Assembly (NCBI RefSeq): GCF_011006175.1
Contig: NZ_CP048795.1
Span: forward strand, 124,001 to 188,000
Length of the DNA: 64,000 nt
Source: Hydrogenobacter sp. T-8
GTDB lineage: Bacteria; Aquificota; Aquificia; Aquificales; Aquificaceae
Reading direction: 5' to 3'
Each line of letters begins with the position of its first letter. The stretch's first letter is position 1. The notes beneath the pieces were generated by a model. It was not told where the DNA came from and made no database searches. It saw only the letters and a program-made list of their open reading frames with translations. Shown one piece after another: positions 1 to 9,176 of this stretch. Both the position numbers and the translations under genes were made by a program.

Positions 1-1
1 A

Positions 2-1129
2 ACGGAGCATATAAAGGAGATTATTGAGGTTATACAGGGTCTTATTCAAAAGGGTTATGCCTACGAGTCGGGTGGTGATGTTTACTTTTCTGTTTCTGCC
101 TTTCCTGAGTATGGGAAACTTTCAAAGAGGAATATAGAGGAGCTTGAGGCTGGTGCAAGGGTAGAGCCATCGGAGAAAAAGAGAAATCCTCTTGACTTTG
201 CTCTTTGGAAGTCCGCAAAGGCTGGCGAGCCTGCTTGGGATTCTCCCTGGGGACACGGGAGACCGGGTTGGCACACGGAGTGTGTTGCTATGATTTTTAA
301 GCATCTTGGTGAGACTATAGATATTCATGGTGGGGGTCTTGACCTCGTTTTCCCTCATCACGAAAATGAGATAGCTCAGGCGGAGGCACTCACTGGCAAG
401 CCTTTTGCTCGCTATTGGGTTCACAACGGGCTGGTGACGGTGGGTGGTCAAAAGATGTCTAAATCTCTTGGCAACTACATAACCCTAAAGGAGGTCTACT
501 CTAAATATCATCCTGATATCCTTAGGCTCTTGGTGCTATTTACTCACTACAGAAGCCCTCTGGACTTTTCTTGGGAGAAGATGGAGGAGACAAAGAGAGC
601 TTATGAGAGGCTCATAGACGCTCTTGAGGGTCTTGAACTTTTAAAGAAGCTACCCACTTACGAGGAGCGTGGCACTCATCCTCTCTTTGAAAAGGTCAAG
701 GAAGCGGAAGAGGAGTTCTTTAGGGCTTTGAGCGATGACTTTAATACTCCTCAAGCTCTTGCGGTGGTCTATGGTCTTGTCTCTGAGCTAAACAAGGTGA
801 GAAACAAAGCCTTTTCTGAAGGTAGAATATCTCTGCAGGAGCTACAGGCTTATGAGTTTGCGGTCAACTCTCTTATAAAGAACCTAAGGGGTGTTTTTGG
901 ACTTCTTGAGGACTACAAGCCAGAGTGTGAGGTGGAAAGGGTGGTCCAAAGGGAGTTGGAGGCGGGGCAGGTTTTGGACGAAGGACTTTTAAACCTTTTG
1001 GTAGAGGTCAGAAGCGTAGCAAGAAAGGAAAAGCTCTATCACATTTCAGACCTCATAAGGGACAGGTTAAAGGAGCTTGGCATAGTTCTTGAGGACACGC
1101 CTGCGGGGACAAGATGGAAAAGGCAATAG
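2..1129 (+). CDS. cysS: cysteinyl-tRNA synthetase, 5' end cut off by window
   Basis: Class I cysteinyl-tRNA synthetase, which charges tRNA-Cys with cysteine in the cytoplasm. The frame is open from base 2, so the gene starts outside the window; 375 residues are visible, and the N-terminal part with the HIGH motif is missing (bacterial CysS is usually about 460 residues). The frame shows the zinc-site region ([21 protein letters not shown]) and the KMSKS signature, coded at 452-466 ([10 protein letters not shown]). An ATG at 290 is internal and is not the start. The 3' end overlaps folD by 16 bases, which suggests co-transcription. Identity is very secure. Confidence 0.97.
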   Translation, partial: TEHIKEIIEVIQGLIQKGYAYESGGDVYFSVSAFPEYGKLSKRNIEELEAGARVEPSEKKRNPLDFALWKSAKAGEPAWDSPWGHGRPGWHTECVAMIFKHLGETIDIHGGGLDLVFPHHENEIAQAEALTGKPFARYWVHNGLVTVGGQKMSKSLGNYITLKEVYSKYHPDILRLLVLFTHYRSPLDFSWEKMEETKRAYERLIDALEGLELLKKLPTYEERGTHPLFEKVKEAEEEFFRALSDDFNTPQALAVVYGLVSELNKVRNKAFSEGRISLQELQAYEFAVNSLIKNLRGVFGLLEDYKPECEVERVVQRELEAGQVLDEGLLNLLVEVRSVARKEKLYHISDLIRDRLKELGIVLEDTPAGTRWKRQ

Positions 1130-1998
1130 GCACATACCTTTTGCTTGACGGAAAAAGTCTATCAGAAAAGATAAGGGCGGATATACGCAGAGAGGTGGAA
1201 GCCTTTGTCTCAAGGGATCTAAGACCCCCTACCCTTGCGGTGGTGCTTGTGGGTGATGACCCTGCCAGCAAGGTCTATGTGGGAAACAAGAAAAAAGCCT
1301 GCGAAAAGGTAGGCATAAGGTCCATATCCTATGAACTTCCAGAGAACACCACTACCGAAGAACTGCTTGAGCTTATAGCCCAGCTAAATGCAGAGGATGA
1401 GGTGGATGGTATTCTTGTCCAACTTCCTCTACCACCTCACATAAACCAGCAAGAAGTTATCCTTGCCATAAGCCCCAAAAAGGATGTGGATGGTTTCCAC
1501 CCCGAGAATATGGGAAGGCTTGTGGCGCGTATAGAGGATGGCTTTATTCCTTGCACTCCTCTTGGTATAGACCTGCTCCTTAGGCACTACAACATAGAGG
1601 TAAAGGGGAAGGATGTGGTTATTGTGGGTGCGGGTTTTATTGTGGGGAGACCTCTTAGTCTTTTGATGCTATGGCGGGATGCGACCATAAGCGTGTGTCA
1701 TATACACACAAAAGACATAAGCAAATACACAAGGCAGGCGGACATACTTATCTCTGCCACAGGCGTGCCACACCTTATAAAGGCTCATATGGTAAAGGAA
1801 GGTGCGGTGGTGGTGGATGTGGGTATATCACGGGTAGGAGACAAGATAGTGGGTGATGTGGACTTTGAGGAGGTAAAAGAAAAGGTCTATGCCATAACAC
1901 CCGTGCCAGGGGGTGTGGGTCCTATGACCGTTAGTGCCCTGCTTTTGAATACCCTAAAGGCTTACAAGAGAAAGCTACAACCCAAGCCTATTCCATAG
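1114..1998 (+). CDS. folD: bifunctional methylenetetrahydrofolate dehydrogenase/cyclohydrolase
   Basis: FolD interconverts 5,10-methylene-, methenyl- and 10-formyl-tetrahydrofolate with NADP in cytosolic one-carbon metabolism. The 294 residues match the usual length. Visible family marks are the YxxxK-type segment [10 protein letters not shown], the substrate-binding stretch [19 protein letters not shown], and the C-terminal [10 protein letters not shown]. The ATG at 1114 lies inside the end of cysS and has only a weak GGGG ribosome site; the family usually begins around the LLDGK segment nine residues in, so a slightly later start is possible. The 3' end runs 24 bases into the convergent ubiD gene. 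The product also supplies formyl donor for Fmt, encoded at 35424-36320. Confidence 0.96.
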   Translation: MEKAIGTYLLLDGKSLSEKIRADIRREVEAFVSRDLRPPTLAVVLVGDDPASKVYVGNKKKACEKVGIRSISYELPENTTTEELLELIAQLNAEDEVDGILVQLPLPPHINQQEVILAISPKKDVDGFHPENMGRLVARIEDGFIPCTPLGIDLLLRHYNIEVKGKDVVIVGAGFIVGRPLSLLMLWRDATISVCHIHTKDISKYTRQADILISATGVPHLIKAHMVKEGAVVVDVGISRVGDKIVGDVDFEEVKEKVYAITPVPGGVGPMTVSALLLNTLKAYKRKLQPKPIP

Positions 1999-3426
1999 GC
2001 TGTCTATTCTCTTTTTAACCTCTTGGGACATCTCTATAACCTCAGGCCACTCCCTTGTGTAGCCTTCCTCTTTCCATTTGGTGGTTGCATCTATAACCAT
2101 CTTTCCACCAAAGCCCACTTGGTTTGTGGAGTGGTCAAGCGCATCTATGGGACCCTTTAGAATTAACACATCCCTTGAGGGGTCTACGTTGTTGCCCCAA
2201 GCCCACAAAACCTGTCCAAAGTCATGAACGTCTATGTCCTCGTCAAAGACCACTATATGCTTTGTCAGAGACATGAGACCAAGACCAAGTAAAGCGTATG
2301 CGGTCTTAAAGGCATGTCCAGGATAACGTTTCTTTATGGAGACAAAGCAGAAATTATGAAAACAACCTTCTGCAGGCAAGTGGTAGTCTACCACCTCTGG
2401 CAGGTTGAACTTTATAAGAGGCAGGAATATCCTCTCTGTAGCCCAGCCTATGTATTTGTCCTCTTGAGGAGGCTTACCCACTATGGTGGCAAGGTATATG
2501 GGGTTGTTTCTATGCAGGATGGCGGTTATGTGCATTTTGGGGTATTTGTCCACGGGAGTGTAAAAGCCTGTGTGGTCTCCAAAGGGACCCTCATCCACAA
2601 GAGGCTCGGAGGGGTCTACATAACCTTCTATTACTATCTCCGCATGGGCAGGATACTCAAGGTCTACGGTTATACCCTTTATAAGCTCCACTCCCTCTTC
2701 TCTTATAAGACCTGCAAAGAGGTATTCGTCCACCTCTGGTGGAAGAGGTGCGGAAGCCACATAAGAAAGCACTGGGTCTCCACCTATGGCTATTGCCACT
2801 TCAAGCCTCTTGCCAAGCCTTTTTGCCTTCCAGTAGTGGTGGTTTCCATCCTTGTGAATCTGCCAGTGGAGGGCAAGCTCCGTGGGAGAAAGGACCTGAA
2901 TGCGGTAAAGACCCACGTTTCTTATACCGCTTTCTGGGTCTTTGGTAATGGTCTGACCAAAGGTTATATACCTTCCACCATCCTTGGGCCAACACTGAAG
3001 CACGGGAAACTCAAGGATATCTATCCTTTCCCTCTTTATGTTTTCCCTTATGCTCCCATCCTTCACAATCCTTGGCAGAGAGTCGTTTAGTTTCTTTAGC
3101 TCTGGAAGTCTTTTTAGCTTGTCAAGGAAAGTGTGGGGTATCTCTGGTCTTAGGAGTTTGTATAGCTTCCAGCCTATGTCCTCAAGGTTCTCATAGCCAA
3201 GGGCGAGCTTTATCCTCCTTTCCGAACCCAAAAGGTTTGTTAGCACTGGGGTGCTGTAGCCTTTGACCCTTTCAAAGAGGAGAGCCTTGCCACCGCCGGG
3301 CATTTTACAGACCCTGTCGGTAATCTCCGTTATCTCAAGAATGGGAGAGACCTCTTCCCTTATGCGTGCAAGCTCATTTTCCTTTTCAAGCCTCTTGAGA
3401 AACTCTCTCAGGTCCTTGTAGGGCAT
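1975..3426 (-). CDS. ubiD: UbiD family decarboxylase
   Basis: UbiD-type decarboxylases use prenylated FMN to decarboxylate polyprenyl-hydroxybenzoate-like intermediates, usually in quinone synthesis. The 483-residue length is typical. Visible marks are the EGPFGDHTGFYTP region, with conserved acidic residues, near residues 276-288, and the C-terminal DATTKW segment. A strong ribosome site (AAGGAG) precedes the ATG at 3426, even though this start lies inside the preceding gene (41-base overlap). No ubiX flavin prenyltransferase is in the window. A role in menaquinone-type quinone synthesis is inferred; the exact substrate cannot be read from sequence. Confidence 0.9.
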   Translation of the reverse strand: MPYKDLREFLKRLEKENELARIREEVSPILEITEITDRVCKMPGGGKALLFERVKGYSTPVLTNLLGSERRIKLALGYENLEDIGWKLYKLLRPEIPHTFLDKLKRLPELKKLNDSLPRIVKDGSIRENIKRERIDILEFPVLQCWPKDGGRYITFGQTITKDPESGIRNVGLYRIQVLSPTELALHWQIHKDGNHHYWKAKRLGKRLEVAIAIGGDPVLSYVASAPLPPEVDEYLFAGLIREEGVELIKGITVDLEYPAHAEIVIEGYVDPSEPLVDEGPFGDHTGFYTPVDKYPKMHITAILHRNNPIYLATIVGKPPQEDKYIGWATERIFLPLIKFNLPEVVDYHLPAEGCFHNFCFVSIKKRYPGHAFKTAYALLGLGLMSLTKHIVVFDEDIDVHDFGQVLWAWGNNVDPSRDVLILKGPIDALDHSTNQVGFGGKMVIDATTKWKEEGYTREWPEVIEMSQEVKKRIDSLWNRLGL

Positions 3427-3928
3427 TTTCTTCTCCTTCTAAAACACACAGGTCTTCCCTGCATCTTACCGCAGGTCCCTTTGTGAGCTTTTTAGAAACC
3501 TCAAAAAGAAGCTCTCTTATAGAATTTCGTAAAGCCTGCCTCAGGTCGTATAGCTCTTTGAGCTTTTCAGAAAGCCTCTTTGCCTCTTCCTCTCTCCCTT
3601 GTGCCATGGCACAGTCTAACCTTCTTATGACCTTCTCCGCAGACTCGTCGCAGTGAACCATAGCCATAGAAAGATGCTTAAGAGTGCACCAAAGGCTCTC
3701 CACCTTGCTCCTGAACTCTCCACCAGACTCACCAGAAACCTCAAGGATAGAGAAAAGAAGATTTCCCACGCTTTTTCTCCTGTTTCTTAGCTCGTCAATG
3801 TAGATTATGAGGTCTTCAAGCTTTGTCTCACCTTCCAGTTCCATAAGGTGTTGCTCCGCATGGGCAAGGTGGGCTATAAGGTAGATAACCTCCTCAACGA
3901 GGGCTTCTTCCCAAAGGCTTTTTCCCAT
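3386..3928 (-). CDS. hypothetical helical protein upstream of ubiD
   Basis: A 180-residue protein that I do not recognise. It is predicted mainly alpha-helical from its heptad-like pattern and many Glu, Lys and Leu residues, with no signal peptide or membrane segment. The first 60 residues carry several His residues (IAHLAHAEQHLMEL). Four Cys (WC, HC, DC and a late RCREDLC pair) are spread through the middle and tail. It overlaps the start of ubiD by 41 bases, so the two are surely co-transcribed and may be translationally coupled. A TATATT box sits 6 bases before its ATG. The context hints at a link with quinone synthesis, but nothing in the protein shows it. Confidence 0.7.
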   Translation of the reverse strand: MGKSLWEEALVEEVIYLIAHLAHAEQHLMELEGETKLEDLIIYIDELRNRRKSVGNLLFSILEVSGESGGEFRSKVESLWCTLKHLSMAMVHCDESAEKVIRRLDCAMAQGREEEAKRLSEKLKELYDLRQALRNSIRELLFEVSKKLTKGPAVRCREDLCVLEGEENALQGPERVSQEA

Positions 3929-3975
3929 GTTTTAAATATAGCATAGGAGCAAACCAATTAGCTTAAAATTATCCC

Positions 3976-4506
3976 ATGCGTCTGTATGTAAAGCTACTGC
4001 TTTTGCTGTTTTTTACTGTAATTTCCTGTAGCAGAAGCCAGCCAGCAAAATCTCCAGAAAATACCATACCTTGCACCGTGGTGCGCGTGGTGGATGGAGA
4101 TACTTTCCACTGCAGGCTCTCCTCTGGTGAGAACGTGAGGGTAAGGCTTATAGGCGTGGACACACCAGAGAGTTCAGACAACCCAAAGGCAAGGAGAGAC
4201 GCAGAAAGAAGTGGGCAAAGCCTTGAGGAGATAATTAAAATGGGCAGAGCTTCTGCTGAGTTTACCAAAAGAGTGCTACCAAAAGGAGAAACCGTATACC
4301 TTGAGTTTGACGTGCAAAAAACAGACAGGTATGGAAGACTTTTGGCTTATGTTTGGCTTCGTGATGGCAGGATGCTTAATGAGCTTATCGTGAGAGAAGG
4401 CTATGCCATGGTATACACCATTCCTCCGAATGTAAAGTATCAGGAAAGATTTCTTGAGGCTCAAAGATACGCAAGGGAAAACAGAAAGGGGCTATGGGGT
4501 ATGTAA
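3976..4506 (+). CDS. secreted thermonuclease-family (SNase) nuclease, probable lipoprotein
   Basis: A staphylococcal-nuclease-like protein of 176 residues. A signal peptide with a lipobox-like end (VISC at residues 15-18) suggests an exported lipoprotein. The SNase fold follows: VVRVVDGDTFHC near residues 35-46, RVRLIGVDTPES with the first catalytic Arg and calcium-site Asp, and the late TDRYGRLLAYVWL segment, which carries the second catalytic Arg. The family cleaves DNA and RNA with calcium; here it may serve nutrient or extracellular DNA turnover. A TAAAAT box lies 6 bases before the ATG with no clear Shine-Dalgarno. The gene is convergent with its 3' neighbour, 4 bases apart. Confidence 0.88.
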   Translation: MRLYVKLLLLLFFTVISCSRSQPAKSPENTIPCTVVRVVDGDTFHCRLSSGENVRVRLIGVDTPESSDNPKARRDAERSGQSLEEIIKMGRASAEFTKRVLPKGETVYLEFDVQKTDRYGRLLAYVWLRDGRMLNELIVREGYAMVYTIPPNVKYQERFLEAQRYARENRKGLWGM

Positions 4507-4510
4507 AGCC

Positions 4511-5677
4511 CTACAGTAAGAGAAGAGACCTCACCATATCCTCTCCAAAGACCTTAAAGCCGGAATGCGTCTCAAGGAGTCTTTCAAGCAACTCGGAATT
4601 TAACCTAATGTCCTTGCCTACCACTTTGAAGAGGTCAAACCTCTGAGCGAAAAGCTCAATCTCTTCGTAGTATCCCGGGTTTCTATAAAGGTAAAATACC
4701 TCTGGGAAATACCTTGAGAGTGCGAGTATTACATCCTCAAGAAATATAACCTTCCCATCTATCTGTATGTCTATGTAGCCCTTCTCCTTTTTTATAAGCA
4801 CATGCCTTCCCTTCCTCTCGAGAAGCATGAGTGAAGCCATTATTATTGCCACGAGGGTTGTTAGGTCTATCTCTGAAAAGTTGTCTCCCAAAAGGTCCTT
4901 TTTACCGCTGTAATCAAGTGTTTCCCTTTCCTTAAGGAAATATATATGGTTCAAACCCTCTGCAAAGCTCAAATAGTGAGCATCTTCTACATGAGCGTAT
5001 CTCTTTCCCGTTTTTCCATACACTCCAAAACTCCTATCTGTAAGAAGGAAGGTGTGATATGCTCCATGCTCTGCCTTTATAAAGTCACCATCAAAACTCC
5101 CGCTGGAAAGCACATCAAGGTTTTCCGTAAGGTAGATAAGCTCTCCCCTTCTTATCACCACGCAACCTTCGTAGTCCGGGAGCACCTTTAGACCTTCTGA
5201 GAGCACCCTTTGGGAGATAAGCTCTCCATCTCTGCTTATCTTATAAATCAAGTTTCCACCAAGAACATACAGGCTCTTTCCCACAAGGGCGAGAGACTTA
5301 AGAGGCTTCTCAAGCAGGTCGGATATAGGTATCCTTACAACCTCTGCTTCCGTAAACCTTTCTATATTGACCCTATAAAGACCTTCTGCGGTGAGGGAAA
5401 AGACATTTCTGAGGTCGATGGCGATATCCTTTATTTCATTTCCTACCTCCAGTTCTATAACCTCCCCGCTTCTTTTATTCATCCTTATGAGCTTTGAATG
5501 ACCAGCACCTAAAAGGTAGTATCTTGTGCTCGTGAGCATCTTCGGAGTTTCGGAAAGCCTTCCAGACTGCCATACAACCTTATGCTCTGAGCTCTCCAAC
5601 AATTCCTTTTTTGAAAGCCCTTCAACTCTGTAGTTCCTTGAAACATAAACTCTTTCTCCATCGCAATAAAGTTCCAT
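4511..5677 (-). CDS. hypothetical protein, possible beta-propeller plus C-terminal domain
   Basis: A protein of 388 residues that I do not recognise. The start at 5677 is chosen because GGTGGGAGG precedes that ATG; an in-frame ATG at 5707 has no ribosome site. Residues 1-260 are strand-rich with short repeating units (for example SLYVLGGNLIYKIS, ELIYLTENLDVLS), which suggests a propeller-like fold. The last 120 residues are mixed helix and strand. There is no signal peptide or transmembrane helix. It lies 36 bases after the DUF2231 gene on the same strand and could be the last gene of the metal-efflux operon, or it could have its own promoter. Function unknown. Confidence 0.65.
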   Translation of the reverse strand: MELYCDGERVYVSRNYRVEGLSKKELLESSEHKVVWQSGRLSETPKMLTSTRYYLLGAGHSKLIRMNKRSGEVIELEVGNEIKDIAIDLRNVFSLTAEGLYRVNIERFTEAEVVRIPISDLLEKPLKSLALVGKSLYVLGGNLIYKISRDGELISQRVLSEGLKVLPDYEGCVVIRRGELIYLTENLDVLSSGSFDGDFIKAEHGAYHTFLLTDRSFGVYGKTGKRYAHVEDAHYLSFAEGLNHIYFLKERETLDYSGKKDLLGDNFSEIDLTTLVAIIMASLMLLERKGRHVLIKKEKGYIDIQIDGKVIFLEDVILALSRYFPEVFYLYRNPGYYEEIELFAQRFDLFKVVGKDIRLNSELLERLLETHSGFKVFGEDMVRSLLLL

Positions 5678-5713
5678 ATTCCGCCTCCCACCTTTAAATT
5701 GTAGCATATGGAA

Positions 5714-6142
5714 TTACCATTTTTCAATCCATGGCTTTACCATATGGTCATAAACTATTGAACCCCCAAGGTTTCCCTGCAGGAAGAGCAACAACACACC
5801 TACTATAAGCATGAAGGTAAAGAGGTTTCTCATAGGGCTTGCCTTTGGAAAGCCAAGCCTAACTCCCAACAGTAGCATAAAGTAAACCGCCAATAGGAAG
5901 CCCATATACTTATGGGTGGTGAATATGGCTATTTGGTAGAGATTGTTTTCTATGGGTTCGTAGGCAACCATACCGCTCAGCGTGGCAGAAAGCACCGACA
6001 GGCTTGCAAGCAGGCTAAAAACAAAGTGTAAGCTGTCCGCCTGCCTTTTTGTAAACCTATAATATAGGTCCAGAACCAAAAGGGCTACGGGCATGGCTAT
6101 GGCAAAGTGGGTAAAGGGTGGGTGTAGTTTAATGAGTTCCAT
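5714..6142 (-). CDS. DUF2231 family membrane protein
   Basis: A 142-residue inner-membrane protein with four predicted helices. The N-terminal LHPPFTHFAIAMPVA is the typical opening of DUF2231 proteins, and a further conserved His (THKYMGF) lies in a later helix, as in heme- or metal-linked families. The start at 6142 follows a strong GGGAGGAGG ribosome site; upstream in-frame codons lie inside the pump gene. It overlaps the end of the RND pump gene by 14 bases, so it is translationally coupled to it. DUF2231 proteins often sit in metal-handling operons, but their biochemical role is not established. Confidence 0.82.
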   Translation of the reverse strand: MELIKLHPPFTHFAIAMPVALLVLDLYYRFTKRQADSLHFVFSLLASLSVLSATLSGMVAYEPIENNLYQIAIFTTHKYMGFLLAVYFMLLLGVRLGFPKASPMRNLFTFMLIVGVLLLFLQGNLGGSIVYDHMVKPWIEKW

Positions 6143-9100
6143 TTTTCCTCCTCCCTGCCACCAGCTCGTAAACCAGTGGCAACACCACAAGAGTTAGCAT
6201 GGTAGAAGTAAAGATGCCTCCTATCACTACCACCGCAAGGGGTTTTTGCACTTCAGAGCCTATATCTCTGCTCAGGAGCATGGGCAAAAGCCCAAGAGAT
6301 GCGGCGGTGGCAGTTACGAGTATGGGTCTTAGCCTTCTTGAGCCTGCTTGGAAGAGGGCTTCTCTAACTGGCATACCCTCCTCTATAAGGCTTCTTGCAT
6401 AAGAGATAAGCACCACTCCATTTAGAACCGCAATACCGAAAACTGCGATAAATCCCACTGCAGAGGGGACAGAGAGATTGTAGCCAGAAAGGTAAAGGGC
6501 TATAACGCCACCCACTACCGCAAAGGGGACGTTTAGCATAACCACAAGGGCATCCCTCAAAGAAGCATAGTTCATATACAAAAGCAAGAATATAAGCCCT
6601 ATAGCCAAGGGAACAGCTATCATGAGCCTCCTCATAGCCCTCTCTTGGTTTTCAAACTGCCCTCCAAAGGCTATGTAGTATCCTTCAGGAAGTTTTATGC
6701 CTTTCTCTATCTTTGTTTTTATCTCCTGCACAAAGCCTCCTAAGTCTCTTCCGGTAAGATTGCTTTGAACGAGTGCATACCTCATGCCATTCTCTCTTCT
6801 TATCTTGTTGTAGCCTTCCGTTATGTATACATCCGCCACCTCCGAGAGGGTAAGAAGGCTACCATCTTGCGTAAGCACGGGCAAAGAACTTACCTCTTCT
6901 AAAGTTTTTTCCTTAAGGGTTAGGACTACAGGGAAGAGTATGGTTTCCTCTTGGAGCTGTGCTATCTCTGAACCCCCAAGGTAGTAGGAGACCACCTTCA
7001 TTATGTCCTGAGTGGTAAGGTTATACTTCTGGAGCATCTCCTTTTTGGGAACTATCCTAAGCTGGAGTTTGCCCGATTGAGCCTCCGTTTCCACGTCCAC
7101 CGCACCCCTTGTCTGGGCTACCAGATTCTCTATCTCTCCTGCCAGCTGGTTTATCTTCTCAAGGTCTTCTCCAAACACCTTTATGGCAAGGGTAGCCTTT
7201 ACCCCAGAGAGAAGCTCGTCTATACGCATCTGTATGGGTTGGGTAAAGCTAAACTCCACACCGGGCACTCCCTCCAAGCTCTTTCTCAAAAGCTCTTCAA
7301 ACTCAGCCCTGCTTTTAAAGCTCTTCCACTCGCTTACGGGCTTTAGTATGATAAAGGTCTCTATGTAGCTCACATCCTCTGGCTCTCCTACCTCCGCCCT
7401 TCCTATGTTGGAAAAGGTGTGGACTACCTCTGGGTATCCTAAGGCGGTCTCTTCTACGAGCCTTGCTACCCTTTTGGCTTCCTCAAGGGAGACGTTGGGG
7501 TCAAGAAAGGACTTTACGAGCACCGCACCCTCCTCAAGGGGTGGAGCAAACTCCTTTCCAACCCTTGAAAGCAAATACACAGAAAACACAAAGGAAGTAA
7601 GGGCAAGCAAAAGCACCACAGGTCTTACCCTAAAGGCGAAGGAAAGAAGGGAAACATACCTTTTTCTCAAGGCGGAAAAGAAGGCACTTTCTTCTTTCCC
7701 TCCCTTGAGAAGCCAGTAGGAAAGCACGGGCATAAAGACCAAGGCAACAAAGAGAGAGGAGAGCAAGGCAAGGATTATGGTAAGAGCCAAAGGCTTGTAG
7801 TATTTGCCTTCCACCGATTCAAAGGTGAAGATGGGCAGAAAGACCACTGCGATGATGAGTATGGCAAAGGTTAGGGGCTTTACTATTTCTTGGACTGAGG
7901 AGACTATGAGTGTAGTCTTTGAAGCCTGACGGTTTTCTGAAAGGTGTCTGTATATGTTCTCTACCACCACCACGCTGGCGTCCGCAAAAAGACCCAAGCC
8001 TATGGCAAGACCTCCCATAGTCATAAGGTTTGCGGATATGCCAAGGTTCTTAAGAAGAGAAAAGGTAATGAGGAGAGTCAGTGGAATAGATAGCACCACA
8101 AGAAGTGCCACCCTCAAGTTCCAAAGATACAAAGCTATGGCTATGGTTATGAGGATTATACCCTCTACGAGAGCCTTCTCTACGGTGCTGATAGCCTTTT
8201 GTGTAAGATACGCTTGGTCGTATATGACCTTTATGTCCACGCCTTGCGGTAGGACCTTTTTGGCTTCCTCTATTGCCCTCTTTAGCCTTTCCACGAGCTC
8301 CATAGTGTTCACGCCAACCCTTTTGAGGACTATGTTGCCCTGCACCTCTTGACCCCTGTAGGTAAAGGCACCCCTTCTGTTGGGAAGCTCACCGGGGACA
8401 ACCTGTGCAATATCTCCGAGCTTTATGTAGGTATCCTCTGTCTTTTTTACGGGGACCTTTAGCAAGTCCTCTACGCTTGCATATCTTCCAAGACCACGCA
8501 CCACCAAATCACCCTCGGGAGATTGGATAAAGCCTCCTCCTGCAACCTGTCCGTATTCCTCAAGGGCATGTATAAGGTCATACAGGCTTAGGTTATACTG
8601 AAGGAGCTTTTGTGTGTCCACCTTTACAAGAAAGGCTTTTTCTGGACCCCATTGGGACACTTCCTCCACTCCATCCACAGCCTTTATAATGGGCTTTACC
8701 CTCCACTCCTGAAAGGTCTTTAGGTCTTCAAGGCTGTATTTACCCGTGGTGTCCTGTAGAATGTAGAACATCACGTTTCCAAGACCTGAGGTGTTTGGAC
8801 CCATGCGAGGGACAAAACCCTGTGGTAAAAGCCCCTGCACCTCCGAGAGCTTTTGAGAGACAAGGTTTCTGGCAAAGTATATGTCAGTGCCATCCTTGAA
8901 AAAGACGCTCACATAAGAGAGCCCCGGCAGGCTTATACTTCTTACAAGCTCCGCATCCTTTATGCCAGAGAGTGCAGACTCTATAGGTTTTGTGACGAGA
9001 AGCTCCGTCTCCTCTGCGGACATGCCGGGTGTTTCTGTGTATATAACCACCTGCGTGGGAGTTGGGTCTGGAAAGGTATCCACTGGGATTTTAAGAAAGC

Positions 9101-9176
9101 TATACACACCGTAGACCCCCACAAAGGGAAGTAGCAAAAGCACAAAAAGCCTGTATGCTAAAAGCCTCTTAATCAT
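6129..9176 (-). CDS. heavy-metal efflux RND pump, CusA/CzcA family
   Basis: The inner-membrane proton-driven pump of a tripartite heavy-metal exporter. At 1015 residues it has full family length, with an N-terminal membrane segment, two large periplasmic domains and two six-helix bundles. The TM4 region reads GLGLFADASVVVVEN (about residues 390-405), with the Asp and Glu expected in proton relay. It differs from the classic CzcA form (DGAVV) and is nearer the CusA-like DAA form, so the metal cannot be assigned. It overlaps the adaptor gene upstream (ATGA-type, 4 bases) and DUF2231 downstream. Upstream two-component genes suggest metal-induced expression. No frameshift is seen. Confidence 0.95.
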   Translation of the reverse strand: MIKRLLAYRLFVLLLLPFVGVYGVYSFLKIPVDTFPDPTPTQVVIYTETPGMSAEETELLVTKPIESALSGIKDAELVRSISLPGLSYVSVFFKDGTDIYFARNLVSQKLSEVQGLLPQGFVPRMGPNTSGLGNVMFYILQDTTGKYSLEDLKTFQEWRVKPIIKAVDGVEEVSQWGPEKAFLVKVDTQKLLQYNLSLYDLIHALEEYGQVAGGGFIQSPEGDLVVRGLGRYASVEDLLKVPVKKTEDTYIKLGDIAQVVPGELPNRRGAFTYRGQEVQGNIVLKRVGVNTMELVERLKRAIEEAKKVLPQGVDIKVIYDQAYLTQKAISTVEKALVEGIILITIAIALYLWNLRVALLVVLSIPLTLLITFSLLKNLGISANLMTMGGLAIGLGLFADASVVVVENIYRHLSENRQASKTTLIVSSVQEIVKPLTFAILIIAVVFLPIFTFESVEGKYYKPLALTIILALLSSLFVALVFMPVLSYWLLKGGKEESAFFSALRKRYVSLLSFAFRVRPVVLLLALTSFVFSVYLLSRVGKEFAPPLEEGAVLVKSFLDPNVSLEEAKRVARLVEETALGYPEVVHTFSNIGRAEVGEPEDVSYIETFIILKPVSEWKSFKSRAEFEELLRKSLEGVPGVEFSFTQPIQMRIDELLSGVKATLAIKVFGEDLEKINQLAGEIENLVAQTRGAVDVETEAQSGKLQLRIVPKKEMLQKYNLTTQDIMKVVSYYLGGSEIAQLQEETILFPVVLTLKEKTLEEVSSLPVLTQDGSLLTLSEVADVYITEGYNKIRRENGMRYALVQSNLTGRDLGGFVQEIKTKIEKGIKLPEGYYIAFGGQFENQERAMRRLMIAVPLAIGLIFLLLYMNYASLRDALVVMLNVPFAVVGGVIALYLSGYNLSVPSAVGFIAVFGIAVLNGVVLISYARSLIEEGMPVREALFQAGSRRLRPILVTATAASLGLLPMLLSRDIGSEVQKPLAVVVIGGIFTSTMLTLVVLPLVYELVAGRRKNGTH

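Noticed and set aside
2314-3090. Open frame of 258 codons on the plus strand opposite ubiD
   Set aside because: It is antisense to a clear UbiD gene, has a low-complexity, Tyr/His/Cys-rich translation typical of a shadow frame, and has no ribosome site.
6129-9176. Assigning the RND pump to copper/silver (CusA) or cobalt/zinc/cadmium (CzcA)
   Set aside because: The TM4 motif matches neither classic form well, and the adaptor lacks the CusB metal-binding N terminus. The metal is left open.
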